Of a DNA stretch of 64,000 nucleotides, positions 23,556 to 32,346 are shown piece after piece. Position numbers and translations under genes: made by a program. The notes under the pieces were generated by a model that ran no database searches, was not told the DNA's origin, and saw only the letters and a program-made list of their open reading frames with translations. The DNA is from Desulfurococcales archaeon (lineage in GTDB: Archaea; Thermoproteota; Thermoprotei_A; Sulfolobales; NBVN01), in assembly GCA_023255955.1 (NCBI GenBank), contig JAGDWD010000008.1, forward strand, positions 254,845-318,844. The letters are read 5' to 3'. Position 1 is the stretch's first letter. Each line of letters opens with the position of its first letter.

Positions 23556-25359
23556 TTTGAGGAGGTTTATCTACGGTAGTAAAGGCTTCAGGATAAGGAT
23601 CCCTATAGCTAGCTGCTCCCTAGCTGCTGGTGCGGGGGAGGTATACCAGGCCGCACTCAAGGCTGTCGATAGGTTGGGCATCGATGCGGAGGTCTACAGG
23701 GTCGGCTGTACAGGGCTCTGCTTCATGGATCCCTGGGTGGAGATAGCGAAGGAGGGCCTACCACCAGCTATCTACGCTAACGTAAAACCCGATCAGGTAG
23801 CCACGATAATAGAGAGATATGTGAGTGGGGATCTCTCCGGAGCTGTCGCGGTGAGGTTTAAGCAAGGTGGTGAGAGGATCCCGTCCCTAGATGAGCTGGA
23901 CTTCTGGAGACTTCAAGTAAGGTTCGTATCCAGGAACTGCGGGCTGGTTGACCCGGAATCTATAGAGGACTACATAGCATCCGGAGGGTATCAAGGCCTT
24001 AGAAAAGCCCTTAGCATGAGGAGGGATGAGGTTATAGAGACCATAAAGAGGTCCGGTCTTAGAGGGAGGGGAGGAGCCGGGTTCCCGACATGGTTTAAGT
24101 GGAGGGTGGCATACGAGCAGGAGAGTGATGTGAAGTACGTGATATGTAACGGGGATGAGGGGGATCCAGGAGCGTTCATGAATAGGTTGCTAGCTGAGTC
24201 AGATCCTCACAGGGTTCTGGAGGGGCTGATAATAGCTGGCTACGCTATAGGTGCTACTAAGGGCTTCATATTCGTGAGAGCTGAGAAGCCCCTCATGGCC
24301 GACAGGTTGGAGAAGGCCGTGGAAGACGCTAGGAAGGCCGGGTTCCTGGGGAAGGGGATACTGGGCACTAACTTCGACTTCGATGTGGAGGTGTACAGGA
24401 GTGCTGGAGCCTTCGTCTGCGGTGAGGAGACGGCCCTGATAGCTGCTATCGAGGGCCGCTCTAGGCCTAGGCAGAGGCCTCCCTACCCAGCTACTAGCGG
24501 TCTGTGGGGGAAGCCAACAGTAATAAACAACGTGGAGACGTTGGCCCACGTAGCTACGATATTCCAGGTAGGCGTAGAGGAGTTCACCAAGCTCGGGACG
24601 GAGAAGTCGAAGGGGACTAAGATGTTTTGTGTTACGGGCTCCGTGAATAGGACCGGGGTCTACGAGGTACCTATAGGCACTAAGATCAAGACCTTGGTAT
24701 TCGATATTGCTGGTGGCCCGCCCGAGGGGAGGAAGGTGAAAGCCGTGCAGGTGGGAGGCCCTAGTGGTGGGTGTATACCGATAGAGCTCGCAGACCTGGA
24801 GCTGGACTACGAAAGCCTTCAGAGCTACGGAGCTATAATGGGTTCCGGGGGGCTGGTCGTCATAGACGACGGTAACTGCATGGTCGACGTAGCTAAGTTC
24901 TTTACCGGGTTTACTCTAGCTGAGTCATGCGGTAAGTGCCTGCCCTGCAGGGTCGGGATGAAGGTTCTCAGCGAAATACTTGAGAAGATAACTAGCGGGC
25001 AAGGTACTCTAGAGGACCTAGACCTAGCCCAAGAACTAGGTGAGAGCATAGCTAAGACAGGTCTCTGCGCTTTAGGTGGTACGGCACCGAATCCGGTGCT
25101 CTCAACTCTGAGATACTACAAGCACGAGTACATAGAGCACGTACTCAACAAGAGATGTCCAGCTAAGGTATGCCCCAAGCTCGTTAACTACTACATAGAT
25201 CCGAACCTATGTAGAGGATGTACTCAGTGCGCGAAGGTCTGCCCAGTCGGAGCGATATCCGGGTCTCCTGGGAAGGTCCACACAGTAAACACTGAGGTCT
25301 GCGTAAAGTGTGGTCAGTGTTTCTCTATCTGCCCGTTCGGGGCAGTGAAGAAGGTGTGA
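23530..25359 (+). CDS. NuoF/HydB-like FMN- and NAD(H)-binding subunit with extra clusters
   Basis: This 609-residue subunit has the layout of bifurcating-hydrogenase HydB. An N-terminal thioredoxin-like [2Fe-2S] domain (1-95) keeps three of four usual cysteines (C29, C60, C64). The NAD(H) loop is GRGGAGFPTW (179-188) and the FMN site is CNGDEGDPGAF (206-216). The NuoF [4Fe-4S] ligands are C467, C470, C473 and C513. A C-terminal two-cluster ferredoxin uses C561/564/567/571 and C591/594/597/601. The added ferredoxin separates it from plain NuoF. It overlaps nuoE by 26 bases if GTG 23530 is used. It should exchange electrons with NAD(H), and bifurcation with ferredoxin is plausible. Confidence 0.93.
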   Translation: MGLGLLQDSLRRFIYGSKGFRIRIPIASCSLAAGAGEVYQAALKAVDRLGIDAEVYRVGCTGLCFMDPWVEIAKEGLPPAIYANVKPDQVATIIERYVSGDLSGAVAVRFKQGGERIPSLDELDFWRLQVRFVSRNCGLVDPESIEDYIASGGYQGLRKALSMRRDEVIETIKRSGLRGRGGAGFPTWFKWRVAYEQESDVKYVICNGDEGDPGAFMNRLLAESDPHRVLEGLIIAGYAIGATKGFIFVRAEKPLMADRLEKAVEDARKAGFLGKGILGTNFDFDVEVYRSAGAFVCGEETALIAAIEGRSRPRQRPPYPATSGLWGKPTVINNVETLAHVATIFQVGVEEFTKLGTEKSKGTKMFCVTGSVNRTGVYEVPIGTKIKTLVFDIAGGPPEGRKVKAVQVGGPSGGCIPIELADLELDYESLQSYGAIMGSGGLVVIDDGNCMVDVAKFFTGFTLAESCGKCLPCRVGMKVLSEILEKITSGQGTLEDLDLAQELGESIAKTGLCALGGTAPNPVLSTLRYYKHEYIEHVLNKRCPAKVCPKLVNYYIDPNLCRGCTQCAKVCPVGAISGSPGKVHTVNTEVCVKCGQCFSICPFGAVKKV

Positions 25360-25363
25360 GGCC

Positions 25364-26014
25364 ATGCGCGTAGTTAAGGTATACGTGAACGGAGTGGCTG
25401 TCGAGGTCCCTGAAGGTGCTACAGTCCTCAACGCTATTGAGAAGGCAGGCTATAGCGTCCCCCTACTCTGCTACCTAGACGGCCTATTCAATGAGGCTAC
25501 CTGCAGAGTCTGCGTTGTCTTGGTCAACGGCAGGGTCGTCCCTGCCTGCAGGTTCCCCGCCTCGGACGGTATTAAAGTAACTACAGAGAGCGATGAGTTG
25601 CTCAGGTATAGGAGGACTAACTTAGAGCTACTCCTATCGACACACCGAATTGAGTGCTGGAGCTGCTCTAGGAAGTCCGGTTGCGAGCTGTTAGCACTCT
25701 CTAAGCAGTTAGGGGTTGAGGGCATCCCGGTATGTGCTGAATGCCCACTCGCAGGTGATAGTTGCTTGGTAGCTAGGGGGGAGCCTTGCTTAGGACCTCT
25801 AACAGTAGCTGGATGCTCAGCTGAGTGTACTAGGAACGGGGCCCCGTGTACTGGCTGTAGAGGATTCATAACTAGACCCGAGGTTTGGAAGAGTGCGGCA
25901 GAGTTCTACAGAGAGCACGGAGTTGACGGGAAGAAGGTTGAGGTAGCTATGAGGTTCTTCTGGGCTTCAGTTCCCGACCACCTTAAGAAGATAGCTCTGG
26001 GTGGTGCTCCGTGA
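25364..26014 (+). CDS. HoxU/NuoG-N-like Fe-S subunit carrying a hydrogenase small-subunit tail motif
   Basis: This 216-residue protein begins with a plant-type [2Fe-2S] domain (C36, C47, C50, C62) and the His-Cys3 [4Fe-4S] motif of NuoG (H94, C98, C101, C107). Residues 124-167 then read CAECPLAGDSC and CLGPLTVAGCSAEC...PCTGCRG. This second part matches the distal-cluster end of group 3 [NiFe]-hydrogenase small subunits (MvhG and sulfhydrogenase type), which is missing from the small-subunit gene of this operon. The protein would bridge the flavin subunit and the [NiFe] unit. It overlaps the large-subunit gene by 4 bases. The first two domains are certain; the third is a motif match. Confidence 0.88.
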   Translation: MRVVKVYVNGVAVEVPEGATVLNAIEKAGYSVPLLCYLDGLFNEATCRVCVVLVNGRVVPACRFPASDGIKVTTESDELLRYRRTNLELLLSTHRIECWSCSRKSGCELLALSKQLGVEGIPVCAECPLAGDSCLVARGEPCLGPLTVAGCSAECTRNGAPCTGCRGFITRPEVWKSAAEFYREHGVDGKKVEVAMRFFWASVPDHLKKIALGGAP

Positions 26015-27282
26015 ACGGCAGGTTTAGTTGGGAGGTAGATAGGGTAGCAGGAGAGTCTAAGGTTGAGGTATTCCTAGATAACGGTACGGTTAGAGTTAGG
26101 TACGGGTCTCTATTAAGTATTAGAGGATTTGAGAAGCTGGTTCTAGGCCGGCACGTAGGCGACGTACCCGTAATAGCTGCTAGAATATGCGGTGTCTGCA
26201 GCCACCCCCACTTCTGGGCAGCTACCGTAGCTGCTGAGCAGGCAGCTGGTATTGAGGTCAGTGACGACGTGGCTAGGATTAGGGATGTCTGCAACAAGCT
26301 CGGGCTACTTCAGAACCACGTAGTCCACCTCGGATTCCTCGCGTTACCGGACTATATGAGTAGGGAAGAACTAGAGAGACTGGGTAGGGACGTCCTAGTA
26401 GTGAACAACAACATCGTCAACGCTATGAAGCTCCTGTGCGGTAGGCTTACATCACCTAATAGCTACCGTCTGGGAAGGTTCCTCTCGCGGATAGATAAAA
26501 GAACCATTACCACAGCTCTCGAATACCTTAAGGATGCTAGAAAGACCTTTGAGGAGCTCGTCGAGAGAGTGCTTAAAGTAGAGATTCCGGATCTGAAGGA
26601 TCCTTCCCCGGTCGGGCTATCCCTCTCAGGATCTCCAGCAACCACCGTTCCTAAGGCAGGGCCGTACCTCCTCGAGGTACCTGGGGGGAGGACGGAAATA
26701 CACATCAGTAACTATAAGGACGTCCTCATGGAGGTGCCTGCCGACTACTCAACAAGTAAGAAGTGTGTTTATGAAGGTAGACCATTCCATGTAGGTTCTA
26801 GGGCCAGACTCCTCAACGCGTTAAGAGATAGTAACCTAGGTAGTGAGCTCAGAAACGTCATTAGTGGCTATGAGAATGTGCTGACATGGAATCCGTTCGC
26901 TAATATTTACGCGAAGGCTTTGGAATCTAAAGTAGTCTTCGACCTCGTAATGAGGGAGCTAAGCGAGTTAAATAGGGAGCTCAAGCTAGAACCCGCGTAC
27001 AGCGGTAGGAACTTCAATGCTGGGATAGGTGTTGTAGAGGCTCCTAGGGGACTACTCGTACACTACTACGAGGTAGATAGAGAGCTCAGAGTAGTTAAAG
27101 CGGATATAGTGACCCCCACAGTAATGAACACGCCCCACATCGAGGCATCGGCTACAGCACTGGTCGGGGATCTACTGTCGAGTAAGGCTGATGAAGGCTT
27201 GGTGAAGAAGTTGGTTGAGGCGTTAGTGAGGGCGTATGATCCGTGTATTCCATGTGCTGTACATGTGGTAAGGGCTAGGTGA
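26011..27282 (+). CDS. [NiFe]-hydrogenase large (catalytic) subunit, group 3-like
   Basis: This 423-residue subunit holds the Ni-Fe active site. The L1 motif RICGVCSHPH supplies C60 and C63 with H67, and the L2 motif DPCIPCAVH near the C-terminus supplies C412 and C415, so all four metal-binding cysteines are present. The final HVVRAR after the L2 histidine is the short tail normally removed or lacking in mature proteins. The length and the DPCxxCxxH ending fit soluble group 3 (NAD- or F420-linked) enzymes. It overlaps both neighbours by 4 bases, which implies tight co-translation. No hyp maturation genes are in the window. Catalytic competence is inferred from the residues. Confidence 0.94.
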   Translation: MNGRFSWEVDRVAGESKVEVFLDNGTVRVRYGSLLSIRGFEKLVLGRHVGDVPVIAARICGVCSHPHFWAATVAAEQAAGIEVSDDVARIRDVCNKLGLLQNHVVHLGFLALPDYMSREELERLGRDVLVVNNNIVNAMKLLCGRLTSPNSYRLGRFLSRIDKRTITTALEYLKDARKTFEELVERVLKVEIPDLKDPSPVGLSLSGSPATTVPKAGPYLLEVPGGRTEIHISNYKDVLMEVPADYSTSKKCVYEGRPFHVGSRARLLNALRDSNLGSELRNVISGYENVLTWNPFANIYAKALESKVVFDLVMRELSELNRELKLEPAYSGRNFNAGIGVVEAPRGLLVHYYEVDRELRVVKADIVTPTVMNTPHIEASATALVGDLLSSKADEGLVKKLVEALVRAYDPCIPCAVHVVRAR

Positions 27283-28598
27283 TCTCAATGGGCTTCAAAC
27301 TATCCGTAATTGCTCTCTCGGGTTGTGACGGCTGTCAGTACAACCTCGTTACTAGGGAGTTCTTCGAGTTCTTGAAGCAGAAGGGGATTGAGATATCCTA
27401 CTGGCCACTCATTGGAGCTGGAGACAGCTTCGAGGCTTCGGATATAACTTTAGTGGAAGGATCCGTAATTAGCGATAGGGATGTTGAGGTCTTAAGGAAG
27501 GCTAGGGAAGGCTCGAAGTACGTAGTTGCTATGGGGGCGTGCGCCCTGCTAGGAGGGATTCAAGGAGGTCTAGGACAGTCGAAGCCTATAAGTAGTTACA
27601 TCAATGTTGATTACTATGTAAGAGGCTGCCCAGTAACTCCTTCAGAGGTCATGTACCTACTAGATAACATAGTGTCGAAACGCGGATGGAGACTCGGGGA
27701 GAGGAGATTCGGGTATATTGAGAGGGGTACGCACACCATTGAAGACGGTTCTCTAGTGTTAGACCAAGGTAAGTGCGTCGTGTGCGGGAGATGTATTGAT
27801 GTGTGTGCTCGGATAGGAGCTAAGGTACTTAACTATACCCACAGAGGGATAGATACCCTCATATCGACCCCCTACCGCGACCCGTTCGGGAAATCAGGCT
27901 GTGTTTACTGCGGTCTCTGCGCAGCATACTGCCCTGTAGGTGCTATATGGTATAAATCCGACGTTGAGAGGATACTTTCCGAGGTCTCTAAGGGGAACAT
28001 ATCTGAGGTACTAGTAGAGCCTGAGGCCTTAGCGGCTCTAGCAGAATCTGAAAACCTGACACCACACCAGGTCGTTGAGGGGTTGAGGATCCTAGGTTTT
28101 AGAAGAATCATCGTGTACGACCCTCTAAGCCAGGTTGACAGTAACTTAAAGAACACTATCATACTGAGATCACCAGCAGAGAGGGAACTACTTAGGAGAA
28201 TCCCCATCAACCCAAATGTGAATATAGTAGACATAGACCTGAGAATCACGCCAGGTGTTGTCTACCTAACGCAGTGCTTCTCCTGGAAGTCTAAGCTCTC
28301 GAGAGCCATAACATCTAGAGAACTCCAGCTAGCTCTTAGAAGACTGAACTATGCTACTTTAAGAGGGGATCTACCGGACGAGGTGTTCGTCTCGAAGAAT
28401 AGTGTACGTAGAGTAAACTCCTTAGAGGAGCTAAGAAGGATCTCCGAGGAGAGAGTGAGAGAAACCATAGTATTTGAGTTATGTCCTGGAGGCTGTCTTC
28501 TAGGGGGAGGACAACCAATCAGTAACGGGAAGAAGCTTAGTAAGGTCCTAGAAGATAGGTGGAGCAGGCTCCGGGAGTTTTTCACTAATCTAGCTTGA
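27279..28598 (+). CDS. hybrid subunit: [NiFe]-hydrogenase small N-domain + ferredoxin + [FeFe]-hydrogenase-like domain
   Basis: This 439-residue protein has three parts. Residues 1-130 are the proximal-cluster domain of a [NiFe]-hydrogenase small subunit (C16, C19, C88, C117; SGCDGCQ, MGAC, RGCP, plus the LVEG strand). Residues 160-225 hold two [4Fe-4S] motifs (C166/169/172/176 and C208/211/214/218). Residues 240-439 resemble a shortened [FeFe]-hydrogenase H-domain: VLVEPEALAALAE and LRILGFRRIIVYD, an L2-like TQCFSWKSKL (C333) with ITSRELQLAL, and an L3 motif ELCPGGCLLGGGQP (C402, C406). The L1 cysteine is absent, so a normal H-cluster is unlikely. It is the last gene of the operon. The start is GTG 27279 or ATG 27288. 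Confidence 0.9.
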   Translation: MISMGFKLSVIALSGCDGCQYNLVTREFFEFLKQKGIEISYWPLIGAGDSFEASDITLVEGSVISDRDVEVLRKAREGSKYVVAMGACALLGGIQGGLGQSKPISSYINVDYYVRGCPVTPSEVMYLLDNIVSKRGWRLGERRFGYIERGTHTIEDGSLVLDQGKCVVCGRCIDVCARIGAKVLNYTHRGIDTLISTPYRDPFGKSGCVYCGLCAAYCPVGAIWYKSDVERILSEVSKGNISEVLVEPEALAALAESENLTPHQVVEGLRILGFRRIIVYDPLSQVDSNLKNTIILRSPAERELLRRIPINPNVNIVDIDLRITPGVVYLTQCFSWKSKLSRAITSRELQLALRRLNYATLRGDLPDEVFVSKNSVRRVNSLEELRRISEERVRETIVFELCPGGCLLGGGQPISNGKKLSKVLEDRWSRLREFFTNLA

Positions 28599-28630
28599 AG
28601 CCCCCACCCAGAACTCCAACCTATGTCTTT

Positions 28631-29260
28631 CTAGAGCCTGGACCTGAAGTATCCTGAAACGTAGATAGCGGCTGCCGGGTTATGCCCGGTTACTCGGTCC
28701 TTAGCTATTAGGTAAGTTACCGGGGCCTTCGAGTACTCTATGAAGAGGGTGTCGTGCCCCACACAAAGACCTACAACCACGTTGAGCTCCGTACCTACGT
28801 GGTTCAGTAGCTCTGCCTGGACTATGGGGTTGCACATAGGCTCGAAGTTCCCAGGCCGTAACTTCTGATCCTCACTCAGACCTACCTGAGTTTTATCTAC
28901 AGCACCACACTTACAGCAGACAGAGTAGACCTCGAAATTCTTGCTCTCCAGGTACTTAGCTACCTGCTCGGCCTCAAAGCTTAGACCAACACAGAACGCT
29001 ATCCCTATCTTCTTTATGTTCAACTTCCTAGCGAACTCCACCACCTCCCTGAGCCTAGGCCACATGCAGTAACCCTCAACCTCAACTAGTGAGGCTGCTT
29101 TATGGATCTCCTTAACGAACCCCGCGTACTTCTCGAAAGCACTCCGCACTACCTCCGGATATGTAACCATCGGGCAGTTATTAGGTAGGGGAGAGCCCTC
29201 CCCCTTAGAACAGGACTTCACCCTGCAGTAAGCACAACTAGGAGACCTTAACCCCACCAA
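28631..29260 (-). CDS. DUF1847-family cysteine-rich metal-binding protein
   Basis: This 209-residue protein matches the DUF1847 family of anaerobes, annotated as metal-binding. An N-terminal cluster CAYCRVKSC and NNCPM is followed by a Rossmann-like unit (IGIAFCVGLSFEAEQVAKYL), then SVCCKCGAVDK, then a second alpha/beta half with VVVGLCVGHDTLFI and TYLIAKDRVTGHNP. The many cysteines suggest Fe-S or zinc binding. It is read towards the hydrogenase operon (convergent, 32 bases apart), so it is not cotranscribed with it. Function unknown. Confidence 0.85.
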   Translation of the reverse strand: MVGLRSPSCAYCRVKSCSKGEGSPLPNNCPMVTYPEVVRSAFEKYAGFVKEIHKAASLVEVEGYCMWPRLREVVEFARKLNIKKIGIAFCVGLSFEAEQVAKYLESKNFEVYSVCCKCGAVDKTQVGLSEDQKLRPGNFEPMCNPIVQAELLNHVGTELNVVVGLCVGHDTLFIEYSKAPVTYLIAKDRVTGHNPAAAIYVSGYFRSRL

Positions 29261-29444
29261 TACATCACCATATGGTTCAAATCCGGGAACATAAAAACCT
29301 AAAGAGCGGCTACCTAGCTACATGCAGTAAGCATAGGCTCCCTCAGAGGAAGGACCTCCAAACCTAAACCTCACCACTACGTCCAAGAAATGAGAACACG
29401 CAGACACTTACTAGCTGGCTCGGTCTCCTAGTTGGACGCTCAGT

Positions 29445-30470
29445 TTACTGAGTAGCGGTGGAGTTTAACTCATTCTCTAATCTGTCTAGGAGCTCTATGA
29501 GCTGCTTCCCACTCAAGTTAGGTCTCTGCCCACCAAAGCGGACTCTTTCATACTCCCCGGTAAGTATACTAAGTAACTCGATCATTAACTTACTTTTTGA
29601 TTCCCTCCCTATCCTAGCTAGGTATTCTCTATGTGTTTCGTAGGGAGCTATAGGATAGAACCTCGAAAGTAGATTTACTGCCGCCATATAGGTGCTCACA
29701 ACATCTTCGGAAGTGCTAGTACTTGAGGGAGCTAGATCGTGCCTGTATATCCTCAAGGTACTGAACCTCCTAAGGTTGCGGGATCTGAGGAGTAGGCTGA
29801 TTGATACCTGAGTAGCTACCGGTGCTAACAATGAGAGAAGAACTCCGGCCAGTAAGTATTTTGGGGTCTGAGACAGCTTTATCAGAGCTACCGGGACGCT
29901 TACCCCAACCCCACGTTCTGGCTCCTCGGTATAGCCCGGTCTAGCTAGCCTCATGGATATCTCCCCCACAGCCTTCCTGAGGTTGTAGATAGTTGAGCTA
30001 TCATCTATGTGCTGAAGCTTGAACTCCCGTATTATGTGTCCTAACAGAGCAAGATAGCTGGATCCGTCTATCTCACCTGAGGAGTACATATCGTTCAGTA
30101 TCTTAATTGCGGCAGAGCTGTTGTTACCTACCTCCCTAAGCATCTCGACCTTCGCTAGGAGGTCCTCAGTTAAGTTCACTTCCTCACCTAGCAAGCTTGC
30201 TAGAGCTATAGATGTTCTCTTATCTAGCTGCGCTAACTTAGTTATTAAGTTCATCAACACATTCCCGTATCTGGCTAGAGCCTCTGAGATATACCCAAGT
30301 CCTCGACTCCCTAAACCATCTAGAAAACCCCTAAGGATCTCTATCTCACTCTCTGTCCAGATATCACCGTAGGTAAGCACTTTTTCCTGGAACTCAGCGC
30401 TATGTCTCTCAAGGGTGGGGCTAGCTAGGGCTACTGGCAGTAGAAAAGCTATGTACCCTACCGCAATCAC
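29445..30470 (-). CDS. secreted/membrane protein with DUF4129-like C-terminus
   Basis: This 341-residue protein starts with a hydrophobic signal-type segment (residues 1-17). A helical extracytoplasmic domain follows to about 200, then one membrane helix near 201-228 (YLLAGVLLSLLAPVATQVSI) and a cytoplasmic tail. The tail has YPIAPYETHREYLARI and LLSILTGEYERVRFGGQ, the pattern of DUF4129, often found near transglutaminase-like or MoxR/DUF58 proteins. None of those partners is next to it. Its function is unknown and it is transcribed alone. Confidence 0.6.
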   Translation of the reverse strand: MIAVGYIAFLLPVALASPTLERHSAEFQEKVLTYGDIWTESEIEILRGFLDGLGSRGLGYISEALARYGNVLMNLITKLAQLDKRTSIALASLLGEEVNLTEDLLAKVEMLREVGNNSSAAIKILNDMYSSGEIDGSSYLALLGHIIREFKLQHIDDSSTIYNLRKAVGEISMRLARPGYTEEPERGVGVSVPVALIKLSQTPKYLLAGVLLSLLAPVATQVSISLLLRSRNLRRFSTLRIYRHDLAPSSTSTSEDVVSTYMAAVNLLSRFYPIAPYETHREYLARIGRESKSKLMIELLSILTGEYERVRFGGQRPNLSGKQLIELLDRLENELNSTATQ

Positions 30471-30562
30471 TGCCGAGAGTAGTAACCCCTTACTGATGTA
30501 GCTACCTACCTCCCTCCCCTTTGAGGTAGTTCTAGAACCTTAATTAACACTGCTATAAGGAG

Positions 30563-31900
30563 CTATCTAATAGGTCTCCCTCCCGGTCTGCTAGCTACGA
30601 GCACACCCTCATCTACCACTAACTCCCCTCTAAGGAAGACCTTATCTACACGTCCCCTAATCCTCCACCCTACGTAAGGAGATAGCTTATGCTTATACGC
30701 TAAGCTATCCTCAGTAACTACATACTCCGACGTCGGGTCTATCACGACTATGTCAGCGTTAGCCCCAGGAAGTAGCGTGCCCTTAACCGGGTAGAGACCG
30801 AAAATCTTCGCTGGGTTCTCGGAGCACAGCTCGACGACTTTATTGAGGGAGATATATCCCTCTAGTGCTGAGCTCACCATGAGGGGCAGTAAGTGCTGGA
30901 TCGATGCTACTCCCGGTGCTGCTTTCCAGAAGTCCGTTGCTTTCTCGTGCGGTGCGTGTGGTGCGTGGTCAGTAGCGACTACGTCGATTATGCCCCGGCT
31001 TAACGCATCCCACAGTTTCTTCCTGTTTTTATAGCTCCTTATAGGTGGGTTCACCTTCAGTAACGTTCCCAGATTCTCATGGTGCTCGTAATCGAAGAAT
31101 AGGTATGTCGGGGTTGTCTCCACGAAGATCCCGGGGAAGCTCCTCCTAAACCTGGCTATCTCGTTAAGAGCTGTTGCTGCGGTGAGGTGGGCTATGTATG
31201 CTTTACCTCCTGTCATGCTAGCTATCGAGAGAACGAAATCTATGCTTAGCTTCTCGCAAATAGGTGGTCTCGCATCACTATATGCTTTAAGACCTGTCCT
31301 ACCCTCCCTCAAAACACTATCTGTGAAGAAATCCACGCATCCCCTATCTTCAGCGTGGAAGGCTATGACGAAACCTAACTTCCTGGACAGCTCCATAGCT
31401 TTATATACGGTTCCGAAAGAAGGGGGAGGTATACCTCCCACTGTCTGCCCTAGAAATGCCTTGAACCCTATAGCCCCAGCCCTAACCAGCTCCACAACCC
31501 TAGACTCCACATCATCGTGGTAGTCGTAGAGCACAGCATAGAGACCGAAATCTACGTACGACTTACTCGATAGTAAAGCCCTCTTTTCAGCAAGCCTTGC
31601 CGGACTATCAACTGGGGGAACAGTGTTAGGCATATCGAAAACCGTTGTCACACCACCGAGCGCCGCAGCCATCGATGTATGGGTGAAGTCGTCCTTATAC
31701 TCCAAGCCCGGTTCCCGACCGTGGACATGTGCGTCTATAGCTCCTGGAAGTAGGAGCCTGCCACGTACGTCAACTACTTTAGAGTAGCCTGACTCTATGT
31801 TCTTACCAAGTCTAACGATCTTACCGTCCTCAACGAGGATATCAGCCTCACCTATGAAGTCTCTGATAACTACCACACCACCACGTAGTAGAACACCCAT
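30563..31900 (-). CDS. pyrC: dihydroorotase
   Basis: This 445-residue amidohydrolase catalyses ring closure of carbamoyl-aspartate to dihydroorotate in pyrimidine synthesis. Metal ligands are H58 and H60 in DAHVHGREPG. The carboxylated lysine is K147 in GFKAFLGQ, later histidines sit in AFHAED and YIAHLTAA, and the catalytic aspartate is in VVATDHAPH. The longer frame to 31936 is possible, but ATG 31900 starts right at the first beta strand, as in the family. Allantoinase and hydantoinase are related; the isolated FDMPNT and GREPG motifs favour dihydroorotase. No other pyr gene is next to it. Confidence 0.9.
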   Translation of the reverse strand: MGVLLRGGVVVIRDFIGEADILVEDGKIVRLGKNIESGYSKVVDVRGRLLLPGAIDAHVHGREPGLEYKDDFTHTSMAAALGGVTTVFDMPNTVPPVDSPARLAEKRALLSSKSYVDFGLYAVLYDYHDDVESRVVELVRAGAIGFKAFLGQTVGGIPPPSFGTVYKAMELSRKLGFVIAFHAEDRGCVDFFTDSVLREGRTGLKAYSDARPPICEKLSIDFVLSIASMTGGKAYIAHLTAATALNEIARFRRSFPGIFVETTPTYLFFDYEHHENLGTLLKVNPPIRSYKNRKKLWDALSRGIIDVVATDHAPHAPHEKATDFWKAAPGVASIQHLLPLMVSSALEGYISLNKVVELCSENPAKIFGLYPVKGTLLPGANADIVVIDPTSEYVVTEDSLAYKHKLSPYVGWRIRGRVDKVFLRGELVVDEGVLVASRPGGRPIR

Positions 31901-32052
31901 ACTAGCACCGCCTATGGATACCTCAATGACGACCAATAAATATGTGAGAACCGGCAGTACGCACTGAGATATCAGCTTACCAGCTCTCTACTTGTTGAGG
32001 ATAGTTCCCATAGGTCAGCACCTACCAGGATGGTCTCTTAACCGTAAAGCTT

Positions 32053-32346
32053 TTGGGTACTTCTACTAAGCAGTACGCGGTGCTCTGGGTGTTCAGGGTT
32101 CAGATAGACCTTACACTGAGCTCTGCGAGAATTGCTAGTGCTTTGTGGAAGGCTTTACTGCCTGAGAGCCTGGTAAGCCTTAGAGGAGTTAAAGTAAGCC
32201 TACTACAGAACGGTAGCACTGTCAACATAATTGTGGAGGCTGGTGACGAATCATCTTTAAGAGCTACTGTCAACTCTCTTATTAAGCTCAGCTATCTGGT
32301 CCTGGAAGTAATCAGTGCTCTTGGTGAGCTACTTGACTGTCGATGA
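32053..32346 (+). CDS. KEOPS complex subunit Pcc1
   Basis: This small protein (97 residues from TTG 32053) matches Pcc1, the dimerising subunit of the KEOPS complex that makes the universal t6A modification at A37 of ANN-decoding tRNAs. The pattern is two strands and two helices: FRVQIDLTLSSARIASALWKAL, VSLLQNGSTVNIIVEAGD, then LRATVNSLIKLSYLVLEVI. Family members are 75-95 residues, so the true start may be the later GTG 32080 or 32089. Its last bases overlap the following ABC ATPase gene. Confidence 0.75.
   Translation: MGTSTKQYAVLWVFRVQIDLTLSSARIASALWKALLPESLVSLRGVKVSLLQNGSTVNIIVEAGDESSLRATVNSLIKLSYLVLEVISALGELLDCR

Noticed and set aside
27279-28598. Active [FeFe] hydrogenase
   Set aside because: The L1 cysteine is absent and the domain is about 150 residues too short, so a catalytic H-cluster is unlikely even though L2- and L3-like motifs remain.
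29265-29295. tRNA T-arm-like GGTTCAAATCC
   Set aside because: The arms do not pair and no acceptor or anticodon stem lies nearby.
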